Assembly (NCBI RefSeq): GCF_003989825.1
Contig: NZ_RZHE01000006.1
Span: 310,001-374,000, forward strand
Reading direction: 5' to 3'
Length of the DNA stretch: 64,000 nucleotides
Origin: Vreelandella populi
Lineage (GTDB): Bacteria > Pseudomonadota > Gammaproteobacteria > Pseudomonadales > Halomonadaceae
The notes under the pieces are model-generated. The model was not told where the DNA came from and did not search any database. It saw only the letters and a list, made by a program, of their open reading frames with translations. Below, in pieces: positions 54,352 through 62,961 of the stretch. Numbering within the stretch: the first letter of the stretch is position 1; every line of letters starts with the position of its first letter. Position numbers and translations under genes: made by a program.

Positions 54352-55374
54352 TCAAAACCCCAGCAACCGCCTGCGAACAGGACGGATGGCCACCAAGGCC
54401 AGCCCGCCCAGGGCAAGCCATTCCAGCCACACGGGCAACAGTTCCTGCACATCACTTGCCTGCTCCACCGGGTTCCAGCCGGTCATACCCAGCAATACAT
54501 CAAACGCCCAGCCTAGCAGCACGGTCATTGCCAGCACGCTGACGAGATAGATGGCCAGTGCCGGATTGCCCAACTCGCGGCGCAGAATTGCCAGCGTCGC
54601 CAAGCTGGTGATTGGCCCCGCCAGCAAGAATACCAGCGCCATGCCAGGTGAGATTCCCGCCAACAGCAGCCCGGCGGCCACTGGCGTAGCCGCCGCCGCG
54701 CAGATATATAGCGGAATCCCCACGACGGCCATCAGCACCAGCGCCAGCAAACCGCCCGAGTAATAAGCCAGCGTATCCGGCGGTACCAGGGTAACCAGTA
54801 CACCGGCCAGGATTAGCCCGGCAAACATCCATGCACTGATGTCATCCAATAAATCGCTGAATGCATAGCGCAACCCAGCTTTCAGGCCAACGGGTTCGCC
54901 GGTGTCTGAATGGGGCGCATGGCAACCGGATGAAGCGCAGCAGCCACCAGACGTGGCCGGCGCTGGCGTTTCAGCTTCACGAGTGAACCCGACCAGCAGT
55001 CCGGTAACAATGGCGGTTACCAGCGCACCTGCGACCCGCACTACCGCCATCAGTGGGCCAAGCAATACGCTGGTAAGCAAGATGGAATCAACCCCTACCC
55101 CGGGCGTGCTGATTAAAAACGACGTAGTGGGCCCACGTCCGGCACCACCACGGTGCAAGGCAATAGCAGTGGGAATTGCGCCACATGAACATAGCGGCAA
55201 CGGCATACCAATCACCGCCGCCCGTACGATGCTGCCAAGGCCGCGGCCGCCCATCCAGCGCTGTAGCAAATGCTCCGGCAACCATGCCTTGATCAACCCA
55301 GCAATTAGCAGCCCCAACAGCAGCCACGGGGCTGCCGTTAGCGCGATTTGCATTAGTTCGAAAATCAGCGTCAT
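54352..55374 (-). CDS. SO_0444-like permease, probable metal efflux (UPF0718/YraQ superfamily)
   Basis: 340 aa, eight to ten membrane helices. PLPLCSCGAIPTAIALHRGG then GPTTSFLISTPGVGVDSILLTS (about 58-105) is the signature of the SO_0444 Cu/Zn efflux group, including the conserved CSCG. A Cys/His-rich loop SGGCCASSGCHAPHSDTG (about 145-160) may bind metal. The promoter on its strand holds a MerR-type dyad between -35 and -10, and a MerR gene is divergent, so metal-induced expression is likely. Exact metal (Zn, Cd, Pb or Cu) is inference. Confidence 0.83.
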   Translation of the reverse strand: MTLIFELMQIALTAAPWLLLGLLIAGLIKAWLPEHLLQRWMGGRGLGSIVRAAVIGMPLPLCSCGAIPTAIALHRGGAGRGPTTSFLISTPGVGVDSILLTSVLLGPLMAVVRVAGALVTAIVTGLLVGFTREAETPAPATSGGCCASSGCHAPHSDTGEPVGLKAGLRYAFSDLLDDISAWMFAGLILAGVLVTLVPPDTLAYYSGGLLALVLMAVVGIPLYICAAAATPVAAGLLLAGISPGMALVFLLAGPITSLATLAILRRELGNPALAIYLVSVLAMTVLLGWAFDVLLGMTGWNPVEQASDVQELLPVWLEWLALGGLALVAIRPVRRRLLGF

Positions 55375-55410
55375 GTCATCACCTACTTGTCCACAGTGGG
55401 AATAGGGTCT

Positions 55411-55441
55411 AGCCTAAACCCTGTAATCGTTACAGGGTCAA
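55411..55441 (-). promoter_or_regulatory. MerR-type promoter of the metal permease, with 21-bp operator dyad
   Basis: On the minus strand TTGACC (-35, 55436-55441) and TAGGCT (-10, 55411-55416) are separated by 19 bp, the long spacer typical of MerR-activated promoters. Overlapping it is ACCCTGTAA-TCG-TTACAGGGT (55418-55438), a perfect 9-3-9 dyad resembling CadR/PbrR sites. This is the best-defined regulatory element in the window. Confidence 0.85.
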
Positions 55442-55445
55442 GCTG

Positions 55446-55877
55446 ATGAAAAACGCTTATCGCATTGGTGAGGTAGCTACCCGCACCGGCTGCTCACCGG
55501 AGAGTATTCGCCATTATGAAAAGCTGGGTTTACTGCCTACTCCGAAACGCAGCGAGCAGGGCTACCGTTACTACGACCAAGCAGCGCTAGAGCGCATAGG
55601 CTTTATTCGTCATGGCCGCAGCCTGGGGCTTGATCTACATAGCATTCAGGAATTGCTGGCACTGTCTGACCATCCCGATACCGACTGCGGCGCGGCTGAC
55701 GACATCGCCACCCGGCATCTGCAGCATCTTGAAGCGCGGATTGCCAAGCTGCAAGCACTCGCCGCTGAGCTACGTCAAGTAGTACAACAGTGCCGGGGCG
55801 GCAAAGCCGCAGACTGCCAGATCATTCAAACGCTGTACGATCACACGCTCGCCTGCAGCGAACGCGGCTGCGGGTAA
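55446..55877 (+). CDS. MerR-family metal-responsive regulator (CadR/ZntR/PbrR-like)
   Basis: 143 aa. Winged HTH: YRIGEVATRTGCSPESIRHYE (about 5-25) then KLGLLPTPKRSEQGYRYY, a coiled-coil dimerisation helix (HLQHLEARIAKLQALAAELR), and metal-site Cys: C80 in DTDCGAADDIATRHL, C117 and C124 region (QQCRGGKAADCQIIQ), with a further C-x4-C at the C-terminus (ACSERGCG). This Cys layout is that of Zn/Cd/Pb sensors rather than CueR (C-x7-C). Divergent from the permease, with its own dyad between. Binding to the dyad (above) would under- or re-wind the 19-bp spacer. Confidence 0.88.
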   Translation: MKNAYRIGEVATRTGCSPESIRHYEKLGLLPTPKRSEQGYRYYDQAALERIGFIRHGRSLGLDLHSIQELLALSDHPDTDCGAADDIATRHLQHLEARIAKLQALAAELRQVVQQCRGGKAADCQIIQTLYDHTLACSERGCG

Positions 55878-55998
55878 GTAGAGAGGCAGATAGTAAGGGC
55901 GTAGATAAATAGGGGCGTAGCAAGCTGCACTGAATTCCCTCATTTTCAAGCAGCATCGTCTACGCTGAGGTTAGAGCATCGTAAACAAGGAGTAGCAC

Positions 55999-56517
55999 AT
56001 GATCGAAACAAGGGAAGAACTCGACGAGATCAGAAAGACCTGCCGCACCATGGTAACCAAAAGCTCCAGCCTCTCAGCAGGCGCGGCTGTTATTCCCATT
56101 CCAGGCGTGGATGTTGGATCGGATGTGACCCTCTTGCTGAGACTCATCCCTAAAATTAACGAGAAATTCGGCTTAACGCCTGAGCAGATTGATAGCCTGG
56201 ATACTGAATCCAAAATCATGGTGATGACGGCCATCTCCAATGTCGGCAGCAAGATGGCCGGAAAATATATCACCAAGAAACTAATTGTGATGCTGCTACA
56301 AAAGATGAGCGGCAAGATAGCAGCTAAAAGCGTTACCAAGTACGTGCCTTTCATCGGCAGCGCCGTGGCAGGCAGCATCAGCTTCGCTGCCATGAAATAT
56401 ATGGGTAATAGCCATATTGACGACTGCTACGAAATTGCCCTGGCGGCCATGGAAAATAAGCTGTCTCCCCCCGCTACAGAACCTGGGTTTGAACCCAAGC
56501 CATCCGAGCTTGATTAG
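55999..56517 (+). CDS. DUF697-like protein, function unknown
   Basis: 172 aa. A helical protein with Gly/Ala-rich amphipathic stretches (SSLSAGAAVIPIPGVDVGSD, then KMSGKIAAKSVTKYVPFIGSAVAG), resembling the membrane-associating C-terminal part of YcjF/DUF697 and GTPase-associated proteins. No GTPase domain. AAGGAGTAG precedes the ATG. Neighbours give no operon clue. Call tentative. Confidence 0.55.
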   Translation: MIETREELDEIRKTCRTMVTKSSSLSAGAAVIPIPGVDVGSDVTLLLRLIPKINEKFGLTPEQIDSLDTESKIMVMTAISNVGSKMAGKYITKKLIVMLLQKMSGKIAAKSVTKYVPFIGSAVAGSISFAAMKYMGNSHIDDCYEIALAAMENKLSPPATEPGFEPKPSELD

Positions 56518-56841
56518 AACGCTCTGTTACCGTCGTTGCGCTTATTGTTATCGCTAACCCTATAAGTTAGCCGTCATTTTCGCTCCACCGTTTAACCCCT
56601 AAACGGTGGACAACCAACAGCGCCAATACTCCCTATCGCTTGGCAAAAGCCAGTAGGCACGTACTTATACTGCACTTTTTTCAAGAACATAACTGTCTAT
56701 TGAGTTATACCTAATAGTCACGATATTAATATTAAACATTCTCATGCGCATTTACATTTAAGAACCATTTTTATATGATCTTTCGCTACTAATCTACACA
56801 AAATCAGCGAACAAGCGCCGGCAAGGCGTGTAAGGGATTCT
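56518..56841. repeat. Intergenic region with 10-bp perfect inverted repeat at 56585-56609
   Basis: CCACCGTTTA, loop ACCCC, TAAACGGTGG forms a 25-nt hairpin with no T-tract. The rest, including the AT-rich 56690-56790 region that must hold the TonB receptor promoter, shows only a doubtful Fur-like stretch. Confidence 0.55.
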
Positions 56842-59016
56842 ATGAAAATGTCATCGCTTCATGTCTTGAACGCGGCCCGTCGGCCAGTGCAGCATGCCAC
56901 GCTAACCACGCTTGTTTCTGCCTCCTTACTCGCTTCCAGTAGCGCCATCGCGCAAACCGCCGATAGTCCTGAAGCGCTGGAAACCGTCACGGTCACCGGC
57001 ACCAACCTGTATGAAAACGTTGGCTACACACGGCGTACTACCAGTGCAGGTACTGGTTTAACGCTTAGCCAGAAAGAGCTGCCGCAGGCCATCAGCATCG
57101 TTACCGAACAGCGCATTCGGGATCAAAATCTGGATTCCATCGAAGATGTCTTAACTAACACCACCGGTATTTCAACGCGCAATGTGGATAGTGAACGCGT
57201 CAACTTTTCATCGCGTGGCTTCCGTATCAACAGCTTTCAGTACGACGGCATTCCCACACTCAACCGTGATGACCGCTGGTACTTCGGCGAAGGCAGACTT
57301 AATACAGCGATCTACGACCGCGTAGAGGTAATCCGTGGTGCTAACGGGCTGGTAAGCGGCTCTGGCAACCCGGGCGCGTCGGTCAACTTCGTGCGCAAAC
57401 GTGCGGATAGCCGTGAACTCACCGGATCAATTGCTGGCACCCTGGGTAGCTGGGATAAGCAAGGCGCCACTGTCGATGTCACCACACCGCTCACCGCTTC
57501 AGGCAACGTGCGGGCACGGTTTACCGGGGGCTATGAAGAAGGCGGCGCTCACATGGACCGCCAAGACAAGCGCCGTCAGTTCGGCTACGGCGTGATCGAT
57601 GCCGACGTCACCGACGCGACGACATTGTCGATAGGCTTTGATTATCAGGATAGCCACACGTCCTCCTCCACCTGGGGCGGCTTGCCGCTCTGGTACAGTG
57701 ATGGCAGCGAAACCAGATATAGCCGCTCGTTCAGTGTTGCCCCCGACTGGTCTTACTCCGACTATGAATCTGAGAAAATCTTCGCCGAGATTAGCCACCG
57801 TTTCGACAACGACTGGCAGGTGCGCGTAGTGGGTGCCCACGAAAAGACTGACATGGACAGCAAGCTGGCCTACCCCTACGTAGAGGGAACGCTTCCCAGC
57901 CGCTTAGGTAGCAGCAGTGTCGACTTCTACACTGGCTGGAACCGGGGTCATCGGGAAGTTGATTCTGTTGATGCGCAGGCAAGCGGGCCGTTTGCGCTAT
58001 TTGGTCGTGAACACGAGTTGGTCATCGGCGGCAACTACAGCGACCAAACCAACGACTACGAGAACACGTTTATCGATGGCTTTACCGTCGATGATTTCAA
58101 CAACTGGGATGGCTCGGCACCCAACGAAGGTTGGCCCGAGTTTACGCCATCTGAAGCCTCCAGCACTCGTCAGAAAGCCGTTTATATCGCCTCGCGTTTC
58201 TCGCTTGCCGACCCGCTGACACTGATTGTAGGCGCACGCTACACCGAGTGGGACGGCATGACACAGCTAAGCCGCCGCTCGGATAGCCAGAGCAAGTACG
58301 AAGTCACGCCTTACGGCGGCTTGGTGTTTGATTTCAACGACACCTACTCGGCCTTTGCCAGCTACACCGAGATTTTCGAGCCGCAGGATTACCTAAACGC
58401 TGACGGCACTTATCTAGACCCGGTGGTGGGCAAGAACTACGAAACCGGCCTCAAGGCGGCCTGGCTTAACGGCCTGATTAACGGCTCCTTCTCCGTCTTC
58501 CGTATTGAGCAGGACAACATTGCCGCGGCCCTCCCGATGGCCCCAGGCCAAACCGAAACGTTTTATACCGCTGCTGAAGGTGTTGTGAGCGAAGGGTTTG
58601 AAGTAGAGCTGAGCGGTGCCGTCACCGAAGACCTGGACATGACCGTCGGTTATTCCCACTTCACCGCGAAAACCGAGGATGACACGCTCAACATTAACCA
58701 GCCGCGCTCGCTGTTCAACCTGTTTGCAAGCTACAACGTGCCGCAAAAACCTGAGCTGACCGTAGGCGGCGGGGTGAATTGGCAAAGCAGTCTTTTCGCC
58801 GGCAATCTGACGACGCCCGCCGGTATTCCTGACGAATACGAACAGGATAGCTACACCCTGACCAACCTTTTTGGCCGTTACCAGTTCACGCCGGAGCTGT
58901 CGCTTCAGGTGAACGTCAAGAACCTGTTCGACGAGAAGTATTACAGCAACGTGGGTGGCTACGGCGTTTATGGCGAACCGCGTAGCATCTCTTCGACGCT
59001 GCGCTACACGTTCTAA
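56842..59016 (+). CDS. TonB-dependent siderophore receptor (FhuE/FoxA-like)
   Basis: 724 aa: signal peptide to about 38, TonB box ETVTVTG, plug with LPQAISIVTEQRIRDQNLDS and TTGISTRNVDSERVNFSSRG FRINSFQYDG (split), VIRGANGLVSGSGNPGASVN, and a barrel ending EPRSISSTLRYTF with terminal Phe. RGANGL-x-x-G-x-G-x-P-x-A-x-x-N is the signature of the ferric hydroxamate/coprogen receptor group (FhuE, FpvA, FoxA). Would work with ExbBD-TonB and possibly with FhuBC encoded 45 kb away. No clear Fur box found. No companion regulator. Confidence 0.86.
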   Translation: MKMSSLHVLNAARRPVQHATLTTLVSASLLASSSAIAQTADSPEALETVTVTGTNLYENVGYTRRTTSAGTGLTLSQKELPQAISIVTEQRIRDQNLDSIEDVLTNTTGISTRNVDSERVNFSSRGFRINSFQYDGIPTLNRDDRWYFGEGRLNTAIYDRVEVIRGANGLVSGSGNPGASVNFVRKRADSRELTGSIAGTLGSWDKQGATVDVTTPLTASGNVRARFTGGYEEGGAHMDRQDKRRQFGYGVIDADVTDATTLSIGFDYQDSHTSSSTWGGLPLWYSDGSETRYSRSFSVAPDWSYSDYESEKIFAEISHRFDNDWQVRVVGAHEKTDMDSKLAYPYVEGTLPSRLGSSSVDFYTGWNRGHREVDSVDAQASGPFALFGREHELVIGGNYSDQTNDYENTFIDGFTVDDFNNWDGSAPNEGWPEFTPSEASSTRQKAVYIASRFSLADPLTLIVGARYTEWDGMTQLSRRSDSQSKYEVTPYGGLVFDFNDTYSAFASYTEIFEPQDYLNADGTYLDPVVGKNYETGLKAAWLNGLINGSFSVFRIEQDNIAAALPMAPGQTETFYTAAEGVVSEGFEVELSGAVTEDLDMTVGYSHFTAKTEDDTLNINQPRSLFNLFASYNVPQKPELTVGGGVNWQSSLFAGNLTTPAGIPDEYEQDSYTLTNLFGRYQFTPELSLQVNVKNLFDEKYYSNVGGYGVYGEPRSISSTLRYTF

Positions 59017-59172
59017 TACGCTGGCGCCACGCTGACAAGACCGCCTCCATTCGGTATTTACTGGGTGGGGGTGCCTTTCGTACCCAACCCTTCCGCTCCA
59101 CCAAACGCAAAATTGCGCAAACCCGTTAAACGTACAATTATTGTAAATCACGTATATCGGAAGAGTTTTGCA

Positions 59173-59388
59173 ATGGCGGACTTTAAACAGCGCGAGTGGG
59201 TGAAGTGGAAATGGGGCGAGAACTGGGCCGAAGGCCAGGTAACCCGGAAGTATCAACAAGAGGTAACCCGCAAGCTAAAGGGTAGCGAAGTGACCCGTAA
59301 AGGTAGTGAGAAGAACCCCGCGTACCTGATTAAGCAGGAGGACGGCAGCCGGGTGTTGAAACTTCATAGCGAGCTCAAGAAGGCATAG
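59173..59388 (+). CDS. DUF2945 (HVA1/TUDOR-like) protein
   Basis: 71 aa, basic. WVKWKWGENWAEGQVTRKYQ is the DUF2945 start; repeats of EVTRK occur (QEVTRKLKGSEVTRKGSEK), and NPAYLIKQEDGSRVLKLHSEL closes the fold. ATG at 59173. Known only as a small beta-barrel domain; function not settled. Confidence 0.8.
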   Translation: MADFKQREWVKWKWGENWAEGQVTRKYQQEVTRKLKGSEVTRKGSEKNPAYLIKQEDGSRVLKLHSELKKA

Positions 59389-59488
59389 ATAAGGTGGTCA
59401 GCTTGTCAGCCCAGCCAGTCGAGTACTAGGGAACGGCACAGCACATGGCTGCCCCCTTCACCGCAGCATTCGTTTTACTGCTCGTTAT

Positions 59489-60286
59489 TTAACAAGCATC
59501 TTCCGGCAGAGAAATGATCCCTTGTAGGTAAGGCGCCACGCGCCCTTTGATCATCACGCGCTCACCCTCTACCAGGCAACTCAGCTCCCCTTGACGAGCG
59601 CCGCCCTGGCGAGCAGTGAGTGAAGACTTGCCCAAACGCTTTGCCCAGTAAGGCGCCAGCGACGTATGCGCCGAGCCGGTCACCGGATCCTCTTCCACGC
59701 CCACCTTGGGGCCGAACCAGCGAGAGACGATATCCACATCTTTGCCCTGGGCCGTCACCGCGATACCGCGTCCCGGCAGCGTTTTCAGCCGCTGCATATC
59801 CGGCGCAAGCGACTCGATCAGCGCCGCGTCATTCACCACCGCCACGATATCGTCGGATATCCAGAGCTCTTCGATCTCGATACCGCCAAGGGCGACGGCG
59901 ACGTCATCGCGCATATCCAACGGTGCCAGCGTTTTGGCCGGGAAGTCCATGGCCAGCTCATCGCCTTCGCGGCGCACTGTGAGCACACCGCTACGCGTCT
60001 CGAAATGCAGGGTATCGGCGCTATAGCCAAGCCGGTTGAAAATCACCCACGCGGCGGCCAGGGTGGCATGGCCGCACAGGTCCACTTCCACGGAAGGCGT
60101 GAACCAGCGCAGATGGTAGCCCACCCCATCAGCCACGAAGAAGGCGGTTTCCGAGAGGTTGTTCTCAGCGGCGATGGCCTGAAGCATTGCGTCATCCAGC
60201 CATGCATCCAGCGGGCACACCGCTGCCGGGTTGCCCTCGAAGGGCCGGGAAGCAAAGGCATCTACTTGGTAAATATCGATATTCAT
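59489..60286 (-). CDS. PhzF-family isomerase/epimerase
   Basis: 265 aa. QVDAFASRPFEGNPAAVCPL (7-26) and NNLSETAFF (catalytic Glu46) are typical of PhzF; DLCGHATLAAAWV (about 74-86) and FGPKVGVEEDPVTGSAH (about 190-206) complete the active site, including the conserved Asp and GSAH. Family members catalyse isomerisation in phenazine synthesis or, more often, unknown reactions of small acids. No other phenazine gene is here. Followed on the same strand upstream by the Bcr/CflA pump gene with a 70-nt gap. Confidence 0.87.
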   Translation of the reverse strand: MNIDIYQVDAFASRPFEGNPAAVCPLDAWLDDAMLQAIAAENNLSETAFFVADGVGYHLRWFTPSVEVDLCGHATLAAAWVIFNRLGYSADTLHFETRSGVLTVRREGDELAMDFPAKTLAPLDMRDDVAVALGGIEIEELWISDDIVAVVNDAALIESLAPDMQRLKTLPGRGIAVTAQGKDVDIVSRWFGPKVGVEEDPVTGSAHTSLAPYWAKRLGKSSLTARQGGARQGELSCLVEGERVMIKGRVAPYLQGIISLPEDAC

Positions 60287-60356
60287 GGGTCACTCTTAAA
60301 AACAAATAGGTAAGGCTGGAGCGCGCGAGGCGTTTAACCCGCGAGTACGGCCCGAC

Positions 60357-61556
60357 TCAAGGCGCTTCGACCGCGGCACGCCCTTTGATGATTGAACGAG
60401 CAAGCAGCAGATACGCCACCGAACCACAGGCGGCCATGGCAAGAACGACCGATTCCAGCGTATGCGGCAGCACGGCGGATAGCGCGCTTAAGATCCCCGC
60501 GATACCGAACTGGGCGGCACCCAGAAGTGCGGCGGCCGTGCCTCCGCTGGTGGGAAAGAACTCCAGAAAACAGGCCTGAATATTGGGCGAGATGGCCCCT
60601 ACCGTGCCGATGGTCAGCATCATGGCAGCCAGGAAGGCATACAGTGACCAGTCCATAAAGGCAGCCATCACCAGCAATAGTATGCCAACCGCCTGACAGC
60701 CCGTGGCCAACTGAAGAATGCGAAACGACGGCAGCCTGGAAAGCAGTATCCGGTTGAAAATATTGAAGATCAGCATGGCCACGATGTTCGCTGCAAACAG
60801 CATCGAAAAGCTCGAGGGGGACTGTTCGAAGTGCCCTTGATAAATAAAGGAGGCGTAGGTAATGAACATCATCAAGGTAGAAAAAGAGGCAGCCTGCCAG
60901 GCGATGAAGGGCAGCGCCGGCTTTGTCGACAGCACCAGTTTGTAACGCGCCAGCAGGCTCATCTGGGGGCTTTTCGCTCGCGACACCTTACCCTTGCCAG
61001 TAAACAATACCCTCACCAGCAGCGGCACCAGTAGTACCGCGTACGCCGCCAGAGCAAAGAAGATATAGTGCCAGGAGCCAAATGACAGAATTGCGCTGCC
61101 CACGCTAGGCGCAATACCCGGCGCCAGCACCATGATAAAGCCCATCATCGAGAACAGTTTCGCGGCGTCTCGGCCCGACACTCGATCGCGTACCAGCGCC
61201 GGCACGGATACCAGCGTCAAACCAGCGCCAATGGCTTGAACGGCCCGACCGCTGAGTAGCGTATTCAAAGAGTCCGCCATACCGATGACGATGCTCGAGA
61301 GCGCAAAAATCGCCAGCCCGCTCATCAACACCCGCTGGCGCCCAAAACGGTCCGAAAGTGCGCCGCCGATCAACTGCCCCAACGCCATCGCGAATACATA
61401 TACCGACACACTCAACGATACCGCCTGCTGAGAAATTCCCAGCGACTCACCGATGACCGGAAAGGCCGGCAGATACGTATCCATGGAAAACGGGCCGAGC
61501 ATCATGGTCAATGCCAGGCTCAGTACCACAATGAATGGCGTTTTAGATTGGGTCAT
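60357..61556 (-). CDS. Bcr/CflA-type MFS multidrug efflux protein
   Basis: 399 aa with 12 membrane helices. GPFSMDTYLPAFPVIGESLG and GALSDRFGRQRVLMSG (motif A, about 66-81), followed by RAVQAIGAGLTLVSVPALVRD (motif C-like) are the hallmarks of Bcr/CflA. Exports drugs such as bicyclomycin or amino acid derivatives. Divergent from the cupin gene; a 6-5-6 inverted repeat lies 24 nt upstream of its start. Confidence 0.9.
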   Translation of the reverse strand: MTQSKTPFIVVLSLALTMMLGPFSMDTYLPAFPVIGESLGISQQAVSLSVSVYVFAMALGQLIGGALSDRFGRQRVLMSGLAIFALSSIVIGMADSLNTLLSGRAVQAIGAGLTLVSVPALVRDRVSGRDAAKLFSMMGFIMVLAPGIAPSVGSAILSFGSWHYIFFALAAYAVLLVPLLVRVLFTGKGKVSRAKSPQMSLLARYKLVLSTKPALPFIAWQAASFSTLMMFITYASFIYQGHFEQSPSSFSMLFAANIVAMLIFNIFNRILLSRLPSFRILQLATGCQAVGILLLVMAAFMDWSLYAFLAAMMLTIGTVGAISPNIQACFLEFFPTSGGTAAALLGAAQFGIAGILSALSAVLPHTLESVVLAMAACGSVAYLLLARSIIKGRAAVEAP

Positions 61557-61580
61557 GAGAGCTCGCGGTAAGGTGGCTTA

Positions 61581-61597
61581 ATGATGAACAACATCAT
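61581..61597. promoter_or_regulatory. Inverted repeat ATGATG-N5-CATCAT upstream of the Bcr/CflA gene
   Basis: Perfect 6-5-6 repeat, 24 nt upstream of the efflux gene start and 150 nt upstream of the cupin gene. Possible operator; the regulator is not obvious. Confidence 0.4.
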
Positions 61598-61746
61598 CAA
61601 TATGATAACGATTGACGCCATCATCAGCCAATGATCGCCGTTTTTAAGACCCACGTACGCGCACTGGCGATCATCTAAAACACTCCGCCAGTCACTTATC
61701 GATTAGCTCGGCTATGCTGAAAGAGTACCCTAACGAGGAGACCAAG

Positions 61747-62265
61747 ATGTCTATCCCGCAGCCCGAACTACTCCATCTGGATAGCGATGAAACGAGCGGC
61801 TATCCCAACTCGCCACTACCCGTACTGATTTACCGCGAGGTTCTCGACCTCAGCAGTGCAGAGGAGCGGGCCGATGCCTTTGAAAACATGTTCAAGCAGC
61901 ACGGTTGGCCGCCGGCGTGGCGTTACTACTTATATGATTTTGACCACTTTCACTCCACCGCTCATGAGGCGCTAGGCATTTTTCAGGGTCAAGCGAGGGC
62001 CAGGTTGGGCGGCCCCAACGGCCGAGAAGTGATGCTTTACACGGGTGATGTGCTGGTCCTGCCCGCCGGCGTTGGGCATGCCAGCCTAGAGGCCGACGAT
62101 GATTTCTGCATGGTAGGCGCCTACCCGCCAGGGCAAGACCCGGAGATCGAGCGCGGCGACCCGGCCGAGTTTGCAAAAGCACAGGCGCGGGTGGCTTCTG
62201 TTAACGTGCCGGACACTGCCCCGGTGGGCGAACCACTCAAGCCGCTGTGGGAGCCTTCGGCATAG
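61747..62265 (+). CDS. Cupin-domain protein
   Basis: 172 aa single cupin. The first motif, DHFHSTAHEALGIFQGQARARLGG (about 64-87), carries H-x-H-like residues, and the second VLVLPAGVGHASLEADDDF (about 101-119) carries the third His. This group (YlbA/ DUF4437-like) binds one metal. ATG 61747 preceded by GAGGAG. Followed by the TetR/DJ-1 operon; function unknown. Confidence 0.75.
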   Translation: MSIPQPELLHLDSDETSGYPNSPLPVLIYREVLDLSSAEERADAFENMFKQHGWPPAWRYYLYDFDHFHSTAHEALGIFQGQARARLGGPNGREVMLYTGDVLVLPAGVGHASLEADDDFCMVGAYPPGQDPEIERGDPAEFAKAQARVASVNVPDTAPVGEPLKPLWEPSA

Positions 62266-62283
62266 CAACTATCAGTGCATCTA

Positions 62284-62298
62284 TAGACGACTGGTCTA
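62284..62298. promoter_or_regulatory. NemR-like operator TAGAC-GACTG-GTCTA
   Basis: Perfect 5-5-5 inverted repeat 22 nt upstream of the tetR start. It resembles the TAGAC...GTCTA half sites of NemR/AcuR-type TetR regulators of electrophile stress, as I recall them. Confidence 0.65.
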
Positions 62299-62319
62299 AT
62301 CAGGCGTAATCTAGTGGTT

Positions 62320-62961
62320 ATGAACATGACACCAGTCACCGGCGATGTCCGGCAGCGCATTCTTAACACCGGCCAGGTCATCATCGGTGGCAAAGGGTTC
62401 TCGGCGGTAGGGCTTAACGAGATTCTCAAGGCCGCCGAGGTGCCTAAAGGCTCCTTTTATCACTACTTCAGCTCCAAAGAAGCGTTTGGCGAAGCGCTGC
62501 TTGAAGACTACTTCACCACTTATCTCGCGCAGACTGAAGAACGCCTTACCCAGCCGGTCGCCTCCAATGCTGAGCGCCTGCTGGGCTACTGGGCGCACTG
62601 GCGGGATACTCAGCACTACTGCGACCCCAGCGGCAAATGCCTTGCGGTGAAGCTTGCCGCCGAAGTCAGCGATCTTTCAGAACGCATGCGCCGCGTACTG
62701 CAACAGGGCACCGAGCGCATTATTGCGAGATTAGCGCAGTCAATCGAAGCCGCCGTTGCCGAGGGCTCGTTACCTCAGTCCGTCAACATTCAAGGCAGTG
62801 CCTTGGAACTGGCTACCACCCTTTACCAGCTGTGGCTGGGCGCCAGCCTGCGCGCCAAGATTACCCGCGACCGCGTGCCGCTGGATGCTGCCTTCAAAGC
62901 CACCTACGCTCTGTTAAACCTCGACCCCAACCGCTCTCTCACTCAGGAAAGGACTCAATGA
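62320..62961 (+). CDS. TetR-family regulator (NemR/AcuR-type)
   Basis: 213 aa. TetR HTH: ILNTGQVIIGGKGFSAVGLN then EILKAAEVPKGSFYHYFSSK (about 14-53), the common TetR_N pattern with the recognition helix KGSFYHYF. C-terminal domain matches the TetR_C_NemR-like group (LAVKLAAEVSDLSERMRRVL with a Cys near 105-108, DPSGKCLAVK, as in NemR redox Cys). Self-overlaps with the DJ-1 gene by 4 nt. Proposed to bind the operator 22 nt upstream and derepress on reactive electrophiles (inference). Confidence 0.85.
   Translation: MNMTPVTGDVRQRILNTGQVIIGGKGFSAVGLNEILKAAEVPKGSFYHYFSSKEAFGEALLEDYFTTYLAQTEERLTQPVASNAERLLGYWAHWRDTQHYCDPSGKCLAVKLAAEVSDLSERMRRVLQQGTERIIARLAQSIEAAVAEGSLPQSVNIQGSALELATTLYQLWLGASLRAKITRDRVPLDAAFKATYALLNLDPNRSLTQERTQ

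Noticed and set aside
56690-56800. Fur box upstream of the FhuE-like receptor
   Set aside because: Only scattered matches to GATAATNATTATC half sites in an AT-rich region; not better than chance.
58414-59259. 281-codon minus-strand open frame over the TonB receptor
   Set aside because: Long but antisense to a complete receptor, with no domain or SD; a consequence of GC-biased codon use.
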